Shown: in pieces, positions 8,855-17,901 of the stretch
How the letters are laid out: each line of letters begins with the position of its first letter
How positions within the stretch are numbered: position 1 is the stretch's first letter
Assembly (NCBI GenBank): GCA_001701105.1
Contig: DAAI01000058.1
Span: forward strand, 101,647-142,390
Origin: Bacteroidales bacterium GP1
GTDB lineage: Bacteria; Bacteroidota; Bacteroidia; Bacteroidales; Muribaculaceae
DNA length: 40,744 nucleotides
Reading direction: 5' to 3'
Position numbers and translations under genes: made by a program
The notes under the pieces: generated by a model
Told to the model about the DNA's origin: nothing
The model's database searches: none
The model's input: the letters and a program-made list of their open reading frames with translations, nothing else

Positions 8855-8885
8855 CAAAATTAATTGCAATTATTGAATTATCAAA
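8855..8885 (-). promoter_or_regulatory. Bacteroidetes-type promoter of serC-serA
   Basis: Minus strand: TTTG (8882-8885), 19 bases, TAATTTTG (8855-8862), matching the Bacteroidetes consensus exactly. Transcription should begin near 8848, giving a leader of about 90 bases that contains the hairpin at 8782-8814. Confidence 0.8.
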
Positions 8886-8921
8886 ATAAATTTATGTCGG
8901 CACTTGAATTATGAGGAATTC

Positions 8922-10961
8922 TTACCATATTATCACGCGCTCTTCTGCAGGGCGGAACATTGTATCACCATCCTTCACGTTAAAGGCCTTGATAAACGGC
9001 TCGATATTCTTCAAGGTTACGTTTACACGATTTTTACCGAGAGAATGGACATCGCCCAGAGTGAGACGGCGAGCTTCCTCATCGCGGATATTGTTTGCCC
9101 AGAGGTTAGCGTAATTCATATAGAATACCTGGATTGGGTCGAAACCGTCGATTTTGGCATCTTGTGATGCGATATCAACCCCTTTCTTCTTTTGGGAATC
9201 GAGGAAAGCGGTATAGGCCACCCGTAAGCCACCCTGATCGGCGATATTCTCACCAAGAGTATAGGTGCCATTACATTTCAGATCAGGGAATACATCCACT
9301 TCATCAAACTGGGCTACGAGTCCCTTCGTAAGTTCGTCGAACTTAACGGCATCTTCCTCAGTCCACCAATTCACCATATTTCCATCGGCATCGAAATTGC
9401 GGCCCTGATCATCGAATCCATGGGTCATCTCATGGCCTATCACCACGCCGATTCCTCCATAGTTTTCTGCGTCGCTGGAAGCTGCATCGAAGAAAGGAGC
9501 CTGAAGAATTCCTGCGGGGAATACTATCTCATTGTTCAGAGGATTGTAATAAGCATTGATTGTCTGCGGAGTCATGCCCCATTCAGTACGGTCCACCGGC
9601 TTACCCCATTTTTCAAGATAGCGATCTTGTGCCCACATATGGCCGTTATGTACGTTTTCCCAATATGACAGCGTAGGATCTACTTCCAATAGTGAATAGT
9701 CTTTCCATTTGTCGGGGTAGCCAATTTTCACCATTATTGAGTTGAGCTTCTTCATGGCCTGCACTTTTGTATCATCGCTCATCCAGGGCAGATTGATGAT
9801 ATGCTTGCCCAATGCGTTGCGCAGATTTTCCACGAGATCCTGCATATATAGTTTGGAAGATTCGGGGAAATATTTTTCCACATACAGTTCGCCGATGCCT
9901 TCTCCCATGATTCCTTCGACCACACCGAGCGATCTCTTCCAGCGAGGACGTTGTTGCTGAACGCCGCTCAAAACTTTATTGAATTCAAAGCTGGCATTTG
10001 AAAAATCATCGCTAAGGTAAGGCGCCGCAGAGCTTACATAATCCCAGAGATAGAAATCTTTCTTTTCCCGGTCGGTAAGCGATGCCATCAGGTTGTCGGC
10101 CTGTTTAACTGTATTAAGCTCGGTAACGATCACGGTTTCCGGTGAAGGGATGTTCATGGTTTCAATGAACATTCTATCCCACGGGAAATGTGGATACAGC
10201 TCTTTGAGCTGGGCAAAAGTGCGCACATTATACATGGCCGGAATATTGCGGCTCTGCTCACGCGTCCATGTAGAGTCGGCCATAAGAGTCTCAATCTTCA
10301 TCACATTCTTGGCAATGCGCTTAGAATCTTTCTTGCTGTAGCCGGCGAGTTGCATCTGCGTCTCAATCATCCGGATGTAGGCTTTGCGGATTTCTTGATT
10401 CTTCTTATCGTTGAGGAGATAATAGTCTCTGTCTCCAAGATTCAGCCCTGAGCTGCCAACATACATTGCATAAACCTTACTGTTTGCAAGGTCTTCCTGG
10501 GGTCCTACACCAATGAAGGGGGAGCCGTAGTTGCGGTGCATCCAGATAAAGAGGTCGTCCATCTTATCTGCCGGGGTGTTCTCTATCTTGGCAAGATCGG
10601 CTTTGATAGGGGAGGCGCCGAGCTGGTTGCGACGTACAGAATCCATCCCCTGCTCATACAGCGTGGCTATCTTATAGGCATTCGTGCCTTTCTGAGGATT
10701 TGTCGCGGCCAAGCCTGTGACAATCCTTTTCACGCGATTGTTGCTCGAATCATTGAGGATGTTAAACTGTCCGTAGCGTGAATACTCCGGAGTGAGCTGG
10801 TGATCCTCCATCCATTTTGAGTTGACATGGCGATAGAAGTCGTGGGATGCGGCCACTTCATTGTTGAGGCCTTTACCGTCGAGGCTCTTCAGATGTTCCT
10901 GAGCAGAGATGCTCATTACGGAAAGACCCAGAACCGTCCATAATAGAACTGTCTTCTTCAT
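8922..10961 (-). CDS. pepO: Secreted M13 family zinc metallopeptidase (neprilysin/PepO-like)
   Basis: The 679-residue protein has a signal peptide (about 1-20, ending SISA-QE) and then the two-lobed neprilysin fold. The zinc site is complete: H510-E-M-T-H514 plus Glu571 in ENIADQGG, with the substrate-binding NAYYNP at 469-474. The family cleaves peptides of limited size outside the cytoplasm; here it probably acts in the periplasm or at the surface. It starts nine bases after the isochorismate synthase stop, so it is likely the last gene of the ftsY operon. There is no clear terminator after it, and the serC promoter begins only 37 bases further on. Confidence 0.95.
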   Translation of the reverse strand: MKKTVLLWTVLGLSVMSISAQEHLKSLDGKGLNNEVAASHDFYRHVNSKWMEDHQLTPEYSRYGQFNILNDSSNNRVKRIVTGLAATNPQKGTNAYKIATLYEQGMDSVRRNQLGASPIKADLAKIENTPADKMDDLFIWMHRNYGSPFIGVGPQEDLANSKVYAMYVGSSGLNLGDRDYYLLNDKKNQEIRKAYIRMIETQMQLAGYSKKDSKRIAKNVMKIETLMADSTWTREQSRNIPAMYNVRTFAQLKELYPHFPWDRMFIETMNIPSPETVIVTELNTVKQADNLMASLTDREKKDFYLWDYVSSAAPYLSDDFSNASFEFNKVLSGVQQQRPRWKRSLGVVEGIMGEGIGELYVEKYFPESSKLYMQDLVENLRNALGKHIINLPWMSDDTKVQAMKKLNSIMVKIGYPDKWKDYSLLEVDPTLSYWENVHNGHMWAQDRYLEKWGKPVDRTEWGMTPQTINAYYNPLNNEIVFPAGILQAPFFDAASSDAENYGGIGVVIGHEMTHGFDDQGRNFDADGNMVNWWTEEDAVKFDELTKGLVAQFDEVDVFPDLKCNGTYTLGENIADQGGLRVAYTAFLDSQKKKGVDIASQDAKIDGFDPIQVFYMNYANLWANNIRDEEARRLTLGDVHSLGKNRVNVTLKNIEPFIKAFNVKDGDTMFRPAEERVIIW

Positions 10962-10970
10962 AAGGTAGAT

Positions 10971-12014
10971 TTAGGTTATTATTTGATTTATTTTACTGTC
11001 ATTTTCTTGATGATCCATTATCAGACCATCAAGTATGGTATGCGATTTATTAATAGTTTCTTCCCATTCTTTTTCCGGGATGGAATCTTTCATTATTCCA
11101 CCCCCGGCATATATGACGATGCGATCTTTCAGAAAGCATCCGCTTCTGAGATTGACATATAAGGCAAAATCATCGTGGCGCAGCGGGCCGCAGAATCCTC
11201 CGTAATAACCGCGTTGGAAATCTTCAGAGGTTAATATCGCTAATAATGCCTCATCCTTTGGCGTTCCACATAAAGCGGGAGTAGGGGAGAGGGCCTTTGC
11301 CAATAATAAGGCAGTATCCGTATTATCGATGATGGCATTCACTTTCGATTTAAGATGCCAGACGTTGCCGGCTCTTACTGTAGAGGTTTCGCTCCTTTGG
11401 GGATTTAGACCAAAACCGTCATACATATCCATTATGTATTGCCCCACCACCTCATGCTCTGTGAGATTCTTTGAGTCCCATTCTTCGCTAATATCTTGTT
11501 TTGTTCCGGCGAGCACATCTGAAGTGATCATGTGGCCTTTCTTTTCAATCAGGCACTCCGGCGACGCGCCCATCCAAAGTCCTGAGCCCGGAGTATAGAA
11601 TATGAATACGAATGCCTCCGGATTCAGTTGGCAAAGGCTTACAAATGAATCTTTCAACCGAACTTTGCCCTTTAATGCGATACATCTTGCAGCCACAGCT
11701 TTATCAAGGTTCCCTGACAATTCTTCCGAGATGATCCGGGTCACTCCGGCCATATATCTTTCTTTAGGAGTGGAGGATGATGGAAGGGAAAACAACGTAG
11801 GTTCATATTCGGGCAATGCGAGTCTGTCAATGTCGTCAAGTGTAAGCGGATTTTCCGCAGGGATAAGCATTAATTTAGACCCTGGAAGAAAGGGAGAAAT
11901 GATGAAGCCGTCGTGCGTGGTATTGTCGGATGTCACGGACGCAGCCCCTCCAATTGCGGATGTTATATCTTTTCCCGGCAAGCGGTAGAAATAGAAATTA
12001 TCCATAATGCTCAT
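10971..12014 (-). CDS. menF: Isochorismate synthase (chorismate-binding family)
   Basis: Converts chorismate to isochorismate, the entry step to menaquinone. The 347-residue protein lacks a glutamine-amidotransferase partner nearby and shows the chorismate-binding core: LWMGASPECLI, LAGTK, NLTEHEVV, LSPTPALCGTP, GYYGGFCGP and YVNLRSG, then YAGGGI. LSPTPAxxGTP and GGFCGP are typical of isochorismate synthases rather than anthranilate synthases. It lies 13 bases after rimO. The other men genes are not in the window, so the gene is separated from the rest of its pathway here. Confidence 0.9.
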   Translation of the reverse strand: MSIMDNFYFYRLPGKDITSAIGGAASVTSDNTTHDGFIISPFLPGSKLMLIPAENPLTLDDIDRLALPEYEPTLFSLPSSSTPKERYMAGVTRIISEELSGNLDKAVAARCIALKGKVRLKDSFVSLCQLNPEAFVFIFYTPGSGLWMGASPECLIEKKGHMITSDVLAGTKQDISEEWDSKNLTEHEVVGQYIMDMYDGFGLNPQRSETSTVRAGNVWHLKSKVNAIIDNTDTALLLAKALSPTPALCGTPKDEALLAILTSEDFQRGYYGGFCGPLRHDDFALYVNLRSGCFLKDRIVIYAGGGIMKDSIPEKEWEETINKSHTILDGLIMDHQENDSKINQIIT

Positions 12015-12027
12015 ACTCGAAAGCCGC

Positions 12028-13344
12028 TTAATTATTTAATTGTTCGGCAATGAAATCAAAAGGCAATGCTTCGGTGACAACAGCCTCTATGAAATCACCC
12101 GGCTGAGCATCTCCGCTCTCGACAGTGTATGATAAATCCACATCGGGGCTATCCCATTGCGATCGGCAAAGCAACCGCCCGTTGTCGGCCTCGTCAACAA
12201 GGAGGCGGACCTTGCTTCCTATCATTGTGGAATTTAACTCATCGGATATTTCTTCCTGCAATGCCATCAATCGATCAAGTCGCTCTTGCTTAATATCCGC
12301 CGGAACATTGTCTTTAAGATGATTGGCTGCGAAAGTATCTTCTTCCTCAGAATATGCAAAAGCTCCCATTCTATCGAATCGTTGGGTGCGGACGAAGTCC
12401 ATCAACTCCTCAAAGTCATCCTCTGTCTCTCCGGGAAATCCTACCATCAGGGTGGTGCGAATCTTTATTCCCGGCACTTTCTCCCTAATGGTGTTGAGAA
12501 GAGATATAGTTTCTTCTTTTGTGATATGCCGGCGCATAGCTGACAATTGTGAATCGGAGATATGTTGTAAAGCAATATCCAGATATTTGCAGACATTGGT
12601 TCTTCTCGCCATCACATCGAGCACATCAAGAGGGAAATCGGCCGGATAAGCATAATGCAAGCGAATCCATTCTATGCCCGGTATTTCCGCCATTGTGTCA
12701 ATAAGGCGTGCAAGTTCATGTTTACCATAGATGTCAATTCCGTAAGACGACAAATCTTGTGCGATTACATTAAACTCCTTAACGCCTCTCTTAACCAAAG
12801 ATTCAACTTCCTCGATAATTTCCTCTATCGGCCTCGATTTATAATGGCCCGTGATGAGTGGGATCGCACAGAATGCGCAGAAGCGATTGCACCCTTCAGA
12901 AATCTTAAGATACGCGCTATGTGAAGGTGTGGTCAGCGATCTTTCCCAGTTTTTGGGTTTTTTCGGGATATTTATCCTATCGGGTAACTCCTCAACAAAG
13001 CCATCCCAGTCAAATTTTCCGTAAAAAAGGTCGATCTCGGGAATTTCATCATCCAATGAGCCACGATACCTTTCTGACAGGCATCCCATCACTACGAGCT
13101 TACCGATTTTTCCTTCCTCTTTCAGTTCAGCAAGATTGAGAAGCATCATCACCGATTCCTCTTTTGCATCCCCGATAAAGCCGCATGTATTCACCACTAC
13201 ATATTCTCCGTCGGGTTCTATGGGATTATGAGCCACCTCATACCCTTTTGTTTCGAGTCGCCGTTTAAGCCGTTCTGAATCTATAAGATTCTTGGAACAG
13301 CCCATGGAGATGATGTCTATCTTATTGTTTTTATATGAATTCAT
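12028..13344 (-). CDS. rimO: Ribosomal protein S12 methylthiotransferase RimO
   Basis: Radical-SAM enzyme that methylthiolates an aspartate of ribosomal protein S12. Three N-terminal domain cysteines (C16, C54 and C88) hold the auxiliary cluster. The radical-SAM cluster motif CNRFCAFC uses C152, C156 and C159. A C-terminal TRAM region follows from about residue 370. RimO is favoured over MiaB by the ISMGCSKNLIDSE start and the SEGCNRFCAFCAIP form. An upstream in-frame start at 13362 would overlap ftsY by 17 bases; I chose ATG at 13344, one base after the ftsY stop. Confidence 0.95.
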   Translation of the reverse strand: MNSYKNNKIDIISMGCSKNLIDSERLKRRLETKGYEVAHNPIEPDGEYVVVNTCGFIGDAKEESVMMLLNLAELKEEGKIGKLVVMGCLSERYRGSLDDEIPEIDLFYGKFDWDGFVEELPDRINIPKKPKNWERSLTTPSHSAYLKISEGCNRFCAFCAIPLITGHYKSRPIEEIIEEVESLVKRGVKEFNVIAQDLSSYGIDIYGKHELARLIDTMAEIPGIEWIRLHYAYPADFPLDVLDVMARRTNVCKYLDIALQHISDSQLSAMRRHITKEETISLLNTIREKVPGIKIRTTLMVGFPGETEDDFEELMDFVRTQRFDRMGAFAYSEEEDTFAANHLKDNVPADIKQERLDRLMALQEEISDELNSTMIGSKVRLLVDEADNGRLLCRSQWDSPDVDLSYTVESGDAQPGDFIEAVVTEALPFDFIAEQLNN

Positions 13345-13345
13345 C

Positions 13346-14317
13346 TCAAATGGAATCACCAAAGAGCGAGCGTACGAACTCTGAAGGATGGAAGATCTGA
13401 AGGTCGTCCATCTTTTCTCCGAGGCCTATATATTTTACGGGAATCTTGAATTGGTCGCTTATCCCGATTACCACACCCCCTTTGGATGTGCCGTCGAGCT
13501 TGGTAATCGCCAGGGCATTCACCTCCGTGGCCGCCACGAACTGCTTAGCTTGTTCAAATGCATTCTGACCTGTTGAGCCGTCAAGCACAAGTAAGACTTC
13601 TTGTGGAGCCTGAGGAACTTCTTTTTTCATCACATTCTTAACTTTGGTGAGCTCATTCATTAATCCCACCTTGTTATGAAGGCGTCCTGCCGTGTCGATT
13701 ATCACTACATCTATTCCTTGGGCTTTTGCAGATTTAATTGTGTCAAAAGCCACAGCTGCCGGATCGCTCCCCATTTTTTGCTTTACAATAGGCACTCCTA
13801 CTTTATCAGCCCATATCGAGAGTTGATCGATGGCCGCGGCTCTGAATGTATCTGCGGCTCCCAGCATCACGGAATATCCTGCTTCTTTATATTGATATGC
13901 GAGCTTGCCTATTGTGGTGGTTTTTCCTACACCATTCACTCCTACAACCAAGATTACATAAGGTTTTCCTGCCTCGGCGGGGATGTGGAAATCTTCTGCG
14001 CTCTCGTCTCCTTCGGGGGTTTCAAGCATCTTAGAAACCTCTTCCACCAACAGGCATCGCAACTCTTCACTTCCTACATATTTATCCCGGGCTACTCTTT
14101 CCTCAAGACGTTGAATGATCTTTATTGTAGTGTCGGTACCTACATCGCTCGTTATGAAAGCCTCCTCTAAATTGTCGAGAACTTCTTCATCCACTTTGCT
14201 TTTACCGGCAATTGCCCTCGATATTTTGTTCCAGACTCCATCTTTAGTCTTTTGAAGTCCGGATTCGAGCGTTTCCTTCTCTTTCTTTTTTCTTGAGAAA
14301 AAATCTTTGAATCCCAT
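13346..14317 (-). CDS. ftsY: Signal recognition particle receptor FtsY
   Basis: SRP-type GTPase that docks the ribosome-SRP complex at the membrane. The 323 residues comprise a short basic N-terminus without the long acidic A domain of E. coli, a helical N domain (about 20-100) and the G domain. G-domain motifs are GVNGVGKT (126-133), DTAGRL (208-213), TKLDGTSKGG (272-281) and the closing GLGEKMDDLQIF. It heads the ftsY-rimO-menF-pepO gene cluster and has its own promoter. Confidence 0.97.
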   Translation of the reverse strand: MGFKDFFSRKKKEKETLESGLQKTKDGVWNKISRAIAGKSKVDEEVLDNLEEAFITSDVGTDTTIKIIQRLEERVARDKYVGSEELRCLLVEEVSKMLETPEGDESAEDFHIPAEAGKPYVILVVGVNGVGKTTTIGKLAYQYKEAGYSVMLGAADTFRAAAIDQLSIWADKVGVPIVKQKMGSDPAAVAFDTIKSAKAQGIDVVIIDTAGRLHNKVGLMNELTKVKNVMKKEVPQAPQEVLLVLDGSTGQNAFEQAKQFVAATEVNALAITKLDGTSKGGVVIGISDQFKIPVKYIGLGEKMDDLQIFHPSEFVRSLFGDSI

Positions 14318-14348
14318 ATGATCTATTTTTGCGCTTTCAAAATATCAA

Positions 14349-14380
14349 CAAAATTAGTAAAAAAACGGGGAATCTGCAAA
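14349..14380 (-). promoter_or_regulatory. Bacteroidetes-type promoter of ftsY
   Basis: Minus strand: TTTG (14377-14380), 20 bases, TAATTTTG (14349-14356), about 30 bases upstream of the ftsY ATG. The spacer and -33 element lie inside the terminator hairpin of the preceding outer-membrane protein gene, so the two signals overlap. Confidence 0.75.
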
Positions 14381-14397
14381 TATTCAGACAATTCCCC
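14358..14397 (-). terminator. Rho-independent-type terminator after the outer-membrane protein gene
   Basis: Minus strand: GGGGAAT (14391-14397) and ATTCCCC (14367-14373) form a 7-bp stem with a 17-base loop, followed by a run of seven T. It ends the five-gene ABC/GntR/outer-membrane operon. It lies about 90 bases past the stop of that operon's last gene. Confidence 0.75.
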
Positions 14398-14486
14398 ATT
14401 AATTTTACTCAACCATACAAGCCAATCCCATATATCATTCAAGATGGTAATAATCAATGATATGATTGAATAGACAAGATTAAGGA

Positions 14487-16757
14487 TTATAGCGAGATGC
14501 CTCCGCCGGAACCTCCTCCCTGTTTGTTGGATGTGCTGACATTGTCATCGTTGGAAATATCGAGTCCCGTCTTCTTTATTGACTCTTTGAGATGTCCGAA
14601 GTTCCAGCTTATGCTCAATGCCACATCAGTGTTTCGATTCCTGTATACGCTGTAAGTCTTGATGTCGGCAGTCTCCATTGTTGTGGTCCAGTTAGTATAT
14701 CTATGCAGGAAGCCGCTGGCGGTGAATGTCACGTTGAGTTTCTTTTTCAAGAAATCGCGTCCGACATAGAGGCCGTAGTAATACCATCCTTTGTGATCAC
14801 CCTGCAATAAGATATGCCTGATTTGCTGGCCACCATATGCACCCACCTTAATATCATAAGGCGCAGTATAATCCCAATTCACTCCATAAAACCCAAACCA
14901 TCCATGATGTGAGGCGTTGATAGAAGGAGCCTCCAATACGGCATAGTTGATATTTGCGTTTACTGATAGTTTCATTGTGGAGGATAGATTAGCCGTAAGA
15001 TAACCTCCTAACCTTAACTGACGCTCATGACCGGCATTGATGTAGGATTCCACCCAGGTCTGACCATCCAGATAGCTATAATTGGTAATTGCATTATCGA
15101 TCTGCGTGTAAACAAGCTGGACATTTCCTCCCAAAATCCTTGAAAAATTGGTGTAGGTGAGGGAGACGCCGTTGCTTCTTGCACTTGTTAGATCCGGATT
15201 ACCTCGGTTGGCTGAATATTCATTGAGCTTAAGGCTATAGGGGTTCACCTGTGATATGCCCGGGCGCATTATTCTCATCTGATAGGCAAGGCGCAGATTA
15301 TTGGCGGGTGCAAAACTCCATGTTAGCGACGCATTAGGCACGACATCGTTAAGATGCTTCGTAAAGTCGAATCCATTCATATTGTCAACCTTCATACCCA
15401 TAATGGTATGTTCGTATCGCAAGCCGGCTGTTACAGATAATTTCGAGAACGTACCCGTATAGGAAAGATAGCCGGCGTAAATATCGAATTGCTGGAGTGT
15501 CGACATGGTATTGGCGGAATCGGTCACCATCTCGATCTGATCTTTGCCCACCAATGTTCGGGAATCGGATGAATTTCGACGTATCACTCCTTTAAAACCT
15601 CCATCAAGTCTATGTTTTCCTTCTCCAAATGGATTGGAATAATCCATCTGAATAGTATGTTCGCGTGAGAATTCAGAATTGTCAATTGTCCGGAAAGGAG
15701 AATAATAAAAATAATTATCTACATCCGAAATCTCGGTCAGAGCGTTCAGGTTATTTTTCCCGTAATTGAACATATAAGCCGCGATAATCCTATGTGTATT
15801 ATCATCATTGAAGGAATGGCGGTAGGAAGCGTTGGCATTAGCGCCGAGATTTATAAGTGAGCCGGTATAATTCTCAGTATAGTTCCATTGTTTGGCTCCG
15901 GAGCGGGAATACATTGTATTGACGCTGCTCATTTCCTTTATATCAGCATTCACATTATTGATACTTCCCCCTAAATTGAATAGATTCCTGTCATTAGGCT
16001 CCCAGCCCATATCAATTCCGCCTCCGAAATAATTGAATCCTATCCTTTGCTTTCCTAAGGTTTCGAGCAGATGATTAATATCTTCCGATTTATAGGTCAC
16101 ATCTATGGATGACAGTTGTTTCTGCTCCCATGCTCCGTTGGTGGCGTACGCGGCATTTGCCGAGATAGTGAATTTGTCAGCTTTGCCAGTGATGTATCCG
16201 CCCAGCACTCCCTGCGACAATCCGTAGGAAGCATGTAATGAGCCTGAATATCCATCGTGTTTCTGGCTATGTTCAGTAATCAGATTAAGTATTCCTCCTA
16301 CACCTTCGGCATCATACTGTGCACCCGGTTCGGTAATAACTTCAATCTTGGAAACGGATTCAGCGGGCATGGCTTTGAAAACCTGCGAGTAATTAGCCTC
16401 AAGCATACGGTCTTCCTTACCGTTGACATATATCTTGAAATTAGTACTGCCATTGATTGTAATATTCGACTGTCCGTCGACAGCTACCATTGGTACTTTA
16501 CGAAGTGCGTCGAGCAGTGACTGGCCTTTCGATGAATCGTCTTCCTGCAAATCGTAAGTGAGTTTAGACCCATCGCTCTTGATCACCTCCTTTTTTGCAG
16601 TCACAACGAAGTCGTCAAGATTCTTTTCAAATGCTGATATCGTATCGGCCTCTACGGCAGGAGGGGCGATTACCACGCTATCCGCGGGATTTTGTGCTTG
16701 AATATGTGCGAAGCTCATCATCAGCACGATAAGCGATATTTGTTTCGGTAAATTCAT
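14487..16757 (-). CDS. TonB-dependent-receptor-like outer-membrane beta-barrel protein
   Basis: The 756-residue protein has a signal peptide (1-21, ending HIQA-QN). A plug-like domain (about 45-165) contains SLLDALRKVPMV, TINGSTNFKIYVNGK and YDAEGVGGILNLIT. A long C-terminal beta barrel of the OMP_b-brl_3 type follows. It has no carboxypeptidase-regulatory N-terminal domain and no SusD neighbour, so a SusC role is unlikely. The C-terminus ends in a Gly/Ser-rich run. It lies two bases after a GntR regulator and is the last gene of a five-gene operon with an ABC transporter. Its substrate is unknown. Confidence 0.88.
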   Translation of the reverse strand: MNLPKQISLIVLMMSFAHIQAQNPADSVVIAPPAVEADTISAFEKNLDDFVVTAKKEVIKSDGSKLTYDLQEDDSSKGQSLLDALRKVPMVAVDGQSNITINGSTNFKIYVNGKEDRMLEANYSQVFKAMPAESVSKIEVITEPGAQYDAEGVGGILNLITEHSQKHDGYSGSLHASYGLSQGVLGGYITGKADKFTISANAAYATNGAWEQKQLSSIDVTYKSEDINHLLETLGKQRIGFNYFGGGIDMGWEPNDRNLFNLGGSINNVNADIKEMSSVNTMYSRSGAKQWNYTENYTGSLINLGANANASYRHSFNDDNTHRIIAAYMFNYGKNNLNALTEISDVDNYFYYSPFRTIDNSEFSREHTIQMDYSNPFGEGKHRLDGGFKGVIRRNSSDSRTLVGKDQIEMVTDSANTMSTLQQFDIYAGYLSYTGTFSKLSVTAGLRYEHTIMGMKVDNMNGFDFTKHLNDVVPNASLTWSFAPANNLRLAYQMRIMRPGISQVNPYSLKLNEYSANRGNPDLTSARSNGVSLTYTNFSRILGGNVQLVYTQIDNAITNYSYLDGQTWVESYINAGHERQLRLGGYLTANLSSTMKLSVNANINYAVLEAPSINASHHGWFGFYGVNWDYTAPYDIKVGAYGGQQIRHILLQGDHKGWYYYGLYVGRDFLKKKLNVTFTASGFLHRYTNWTTTMETADIKTYSVYRNRNTDVALSISWNFGHLKESIKKTGLDISNDDNVSTSNKQGGGSGGGISL

Positions 16758-16759
16758 TG

Positions 16760-17128
16760 TTATTCATTCTTTAGGTATTCTTCATATAGTTTCTTCAATG
16801 CCTCGGGCGTGATCCCGAAGAGTTTAAGCCTCTGCATAAAATATTTGGCTTCATTGTCGAAGAATTGGCTCCTTCTCATTTCCGTGATAATCTGCGGAGC
16901 GTTATCGGTTACAAAATAACCTATTCCTCTTTTCATGGATATCATATCCTGATTCTGCAGCCATGTAAAGGTGCGCATCACGGTATTCGGATTTACGCCC
17001 AAATTGGCGGCATAATCCCTAACGGACATCAATCGATCTCCAGGCGACAACTCGTGCTGCTGAATGGAATCCATTATTCCATCGGCTATTTGAAGATATA
17101 TGGCTTTATTTTCATTAATGCTCATCAA
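16760..17128 (-). CDS. GntR family transcriptional regulator, YtrA-like
   Basis: The 122-residue protein has an N-terminal winged helix: YLQIADGIMDSI, LSPGDRLMSVRDYAANLGVN and NPNTVMRTFTWLQ. A short helical tail (about 75-122) follows instead of a large effector domain. This is the YtrA subfamily plan, whose members commonly control adjacent ABC transporters. It lies between the permease-like gene and the outer-membrane protein. A palindrome of the YtrA operator form lies at the operon's promoter (19543-19558), so autorepression of the whole operon is the likely mode. Confidence 0.9.
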   Translation of the reverse strand: MMSINENKAIYLQIADGIMDSIQQHELSPGDRLMSVRDYAANLGVNPNTVMRTFTWLQNQDMISMKRGIGYFVTDNAPQIITEMRRSQFFDNEAKYFMQRLKLFGITPEALKKLYEEYLKNE

Positions 17129-17137
17129 TATTATATA

Positions 17138-17890
17138 TTATTGCCGCAATCGATATACTACGGTTGAATGTATCAATCGCCGGTAGGTCAACACTCCGAA
17201 CAGAAGGATCAGGAAGACACTGACACATATGCTTGCCAATCGATATGTACTCATGTCTAACTTGATGAATAGATGGGCATGATGGATTATGAAGCAACTC
17301 GATGATATCATTATAATGGTATAGAGGAGGGCCATTACAGCCAAGGATTTCAGATAACTCATCTTCGGCCACAGGATGCCTCCGAAGAAGAAAAACATCT
17401 GACTGGCAAGCAATGAAAGAATCATCACGGTCGCTCCGGCCCCCGACAGGCTTCCTGCATGCCATGGAGAAACCATAGGAATCCATCTACCGGAGATTAT
17501 AGCCGTCCCAATAATCCTTCCGCATTCAATGGCATAGAATCCAATAAACGACACTATGATAGGGATGGGGATAGTAAGTAATAAGCGTGACCAAAATTTC
17601 TGATACGCTGCTGCAGGTTGCATCAGGAAGTTTATTCTTCCCTCTTTGCGTTTCATATCGGAAAACGCTAATGAAGGCATGATGGTGCAGAATATTCCCG
17701 CAGTAAAGATGAACATGGCAAACTCACCATCGCCTCCTCCTGATTTCAGCAATCCCATTATCAAGCCGATTACCAGCCAAAATCCGATTCCGGCAGAAAA
17801 GGCTATGATAAAATCACGCTTGGTATCGATATAAAGCTTTCGAACGCACTGGAGAAATAAATCCCCGTTATTTGTTAATTTTTTCATCAT
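17138..17890 (-). CDS. ABC-2-like membrane protein (putative permease)
   Basis: The 250-residue protein has about six hydrophobic segments (roughly residues 28-48, 57-75, 105-127, 148-172, 180-202 and 218-238) and a basic cytoplasmic N-terminus. The stretch MKRKEGRINFLMQPAAAYQKFWSRLL, between segments two and three, resembles the cytoplasmic coupling region of ABC-2-type permeases. It is a natural partner for the ATPase encoded upstream. The transported substrate cannot be told from sequence. Confidence 0.75.
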   Translation of the reverse strand: MMKKLTNNGDLFLQCVRKLYIDTKRDFIIAFSAGIGFWLVIGLIMGLLKSGGGDGEFAMFIFTAGIFCTIMPSLAFSDMKRKEGRINFLMQPAAAYQKFWSRLLLTIPIPIIVSFIGFYAIECGRIIGTAIISGRWIPMVSPWHAGSLSGAGATVMILSLLASQMFFFFGGILWPKMSYLKSLAVMALLYTIIMISSSCFIIHHAHLFIKLDMSTYRLASICVSVFLILLFGVLTYRRLIHSTVVYRLRQ

Positions 17891-17901
17891 CTGACGATTA
17901 T

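Noticed and set aside
14416..14447. ATATCATT ... AATGATAT inverted repeat after the outer-membrane protein gene
   Set aside because: AT-only 8-base stem with a 16-base loop and no T-run; the terminator nearby at 14358-14397 explains the region.
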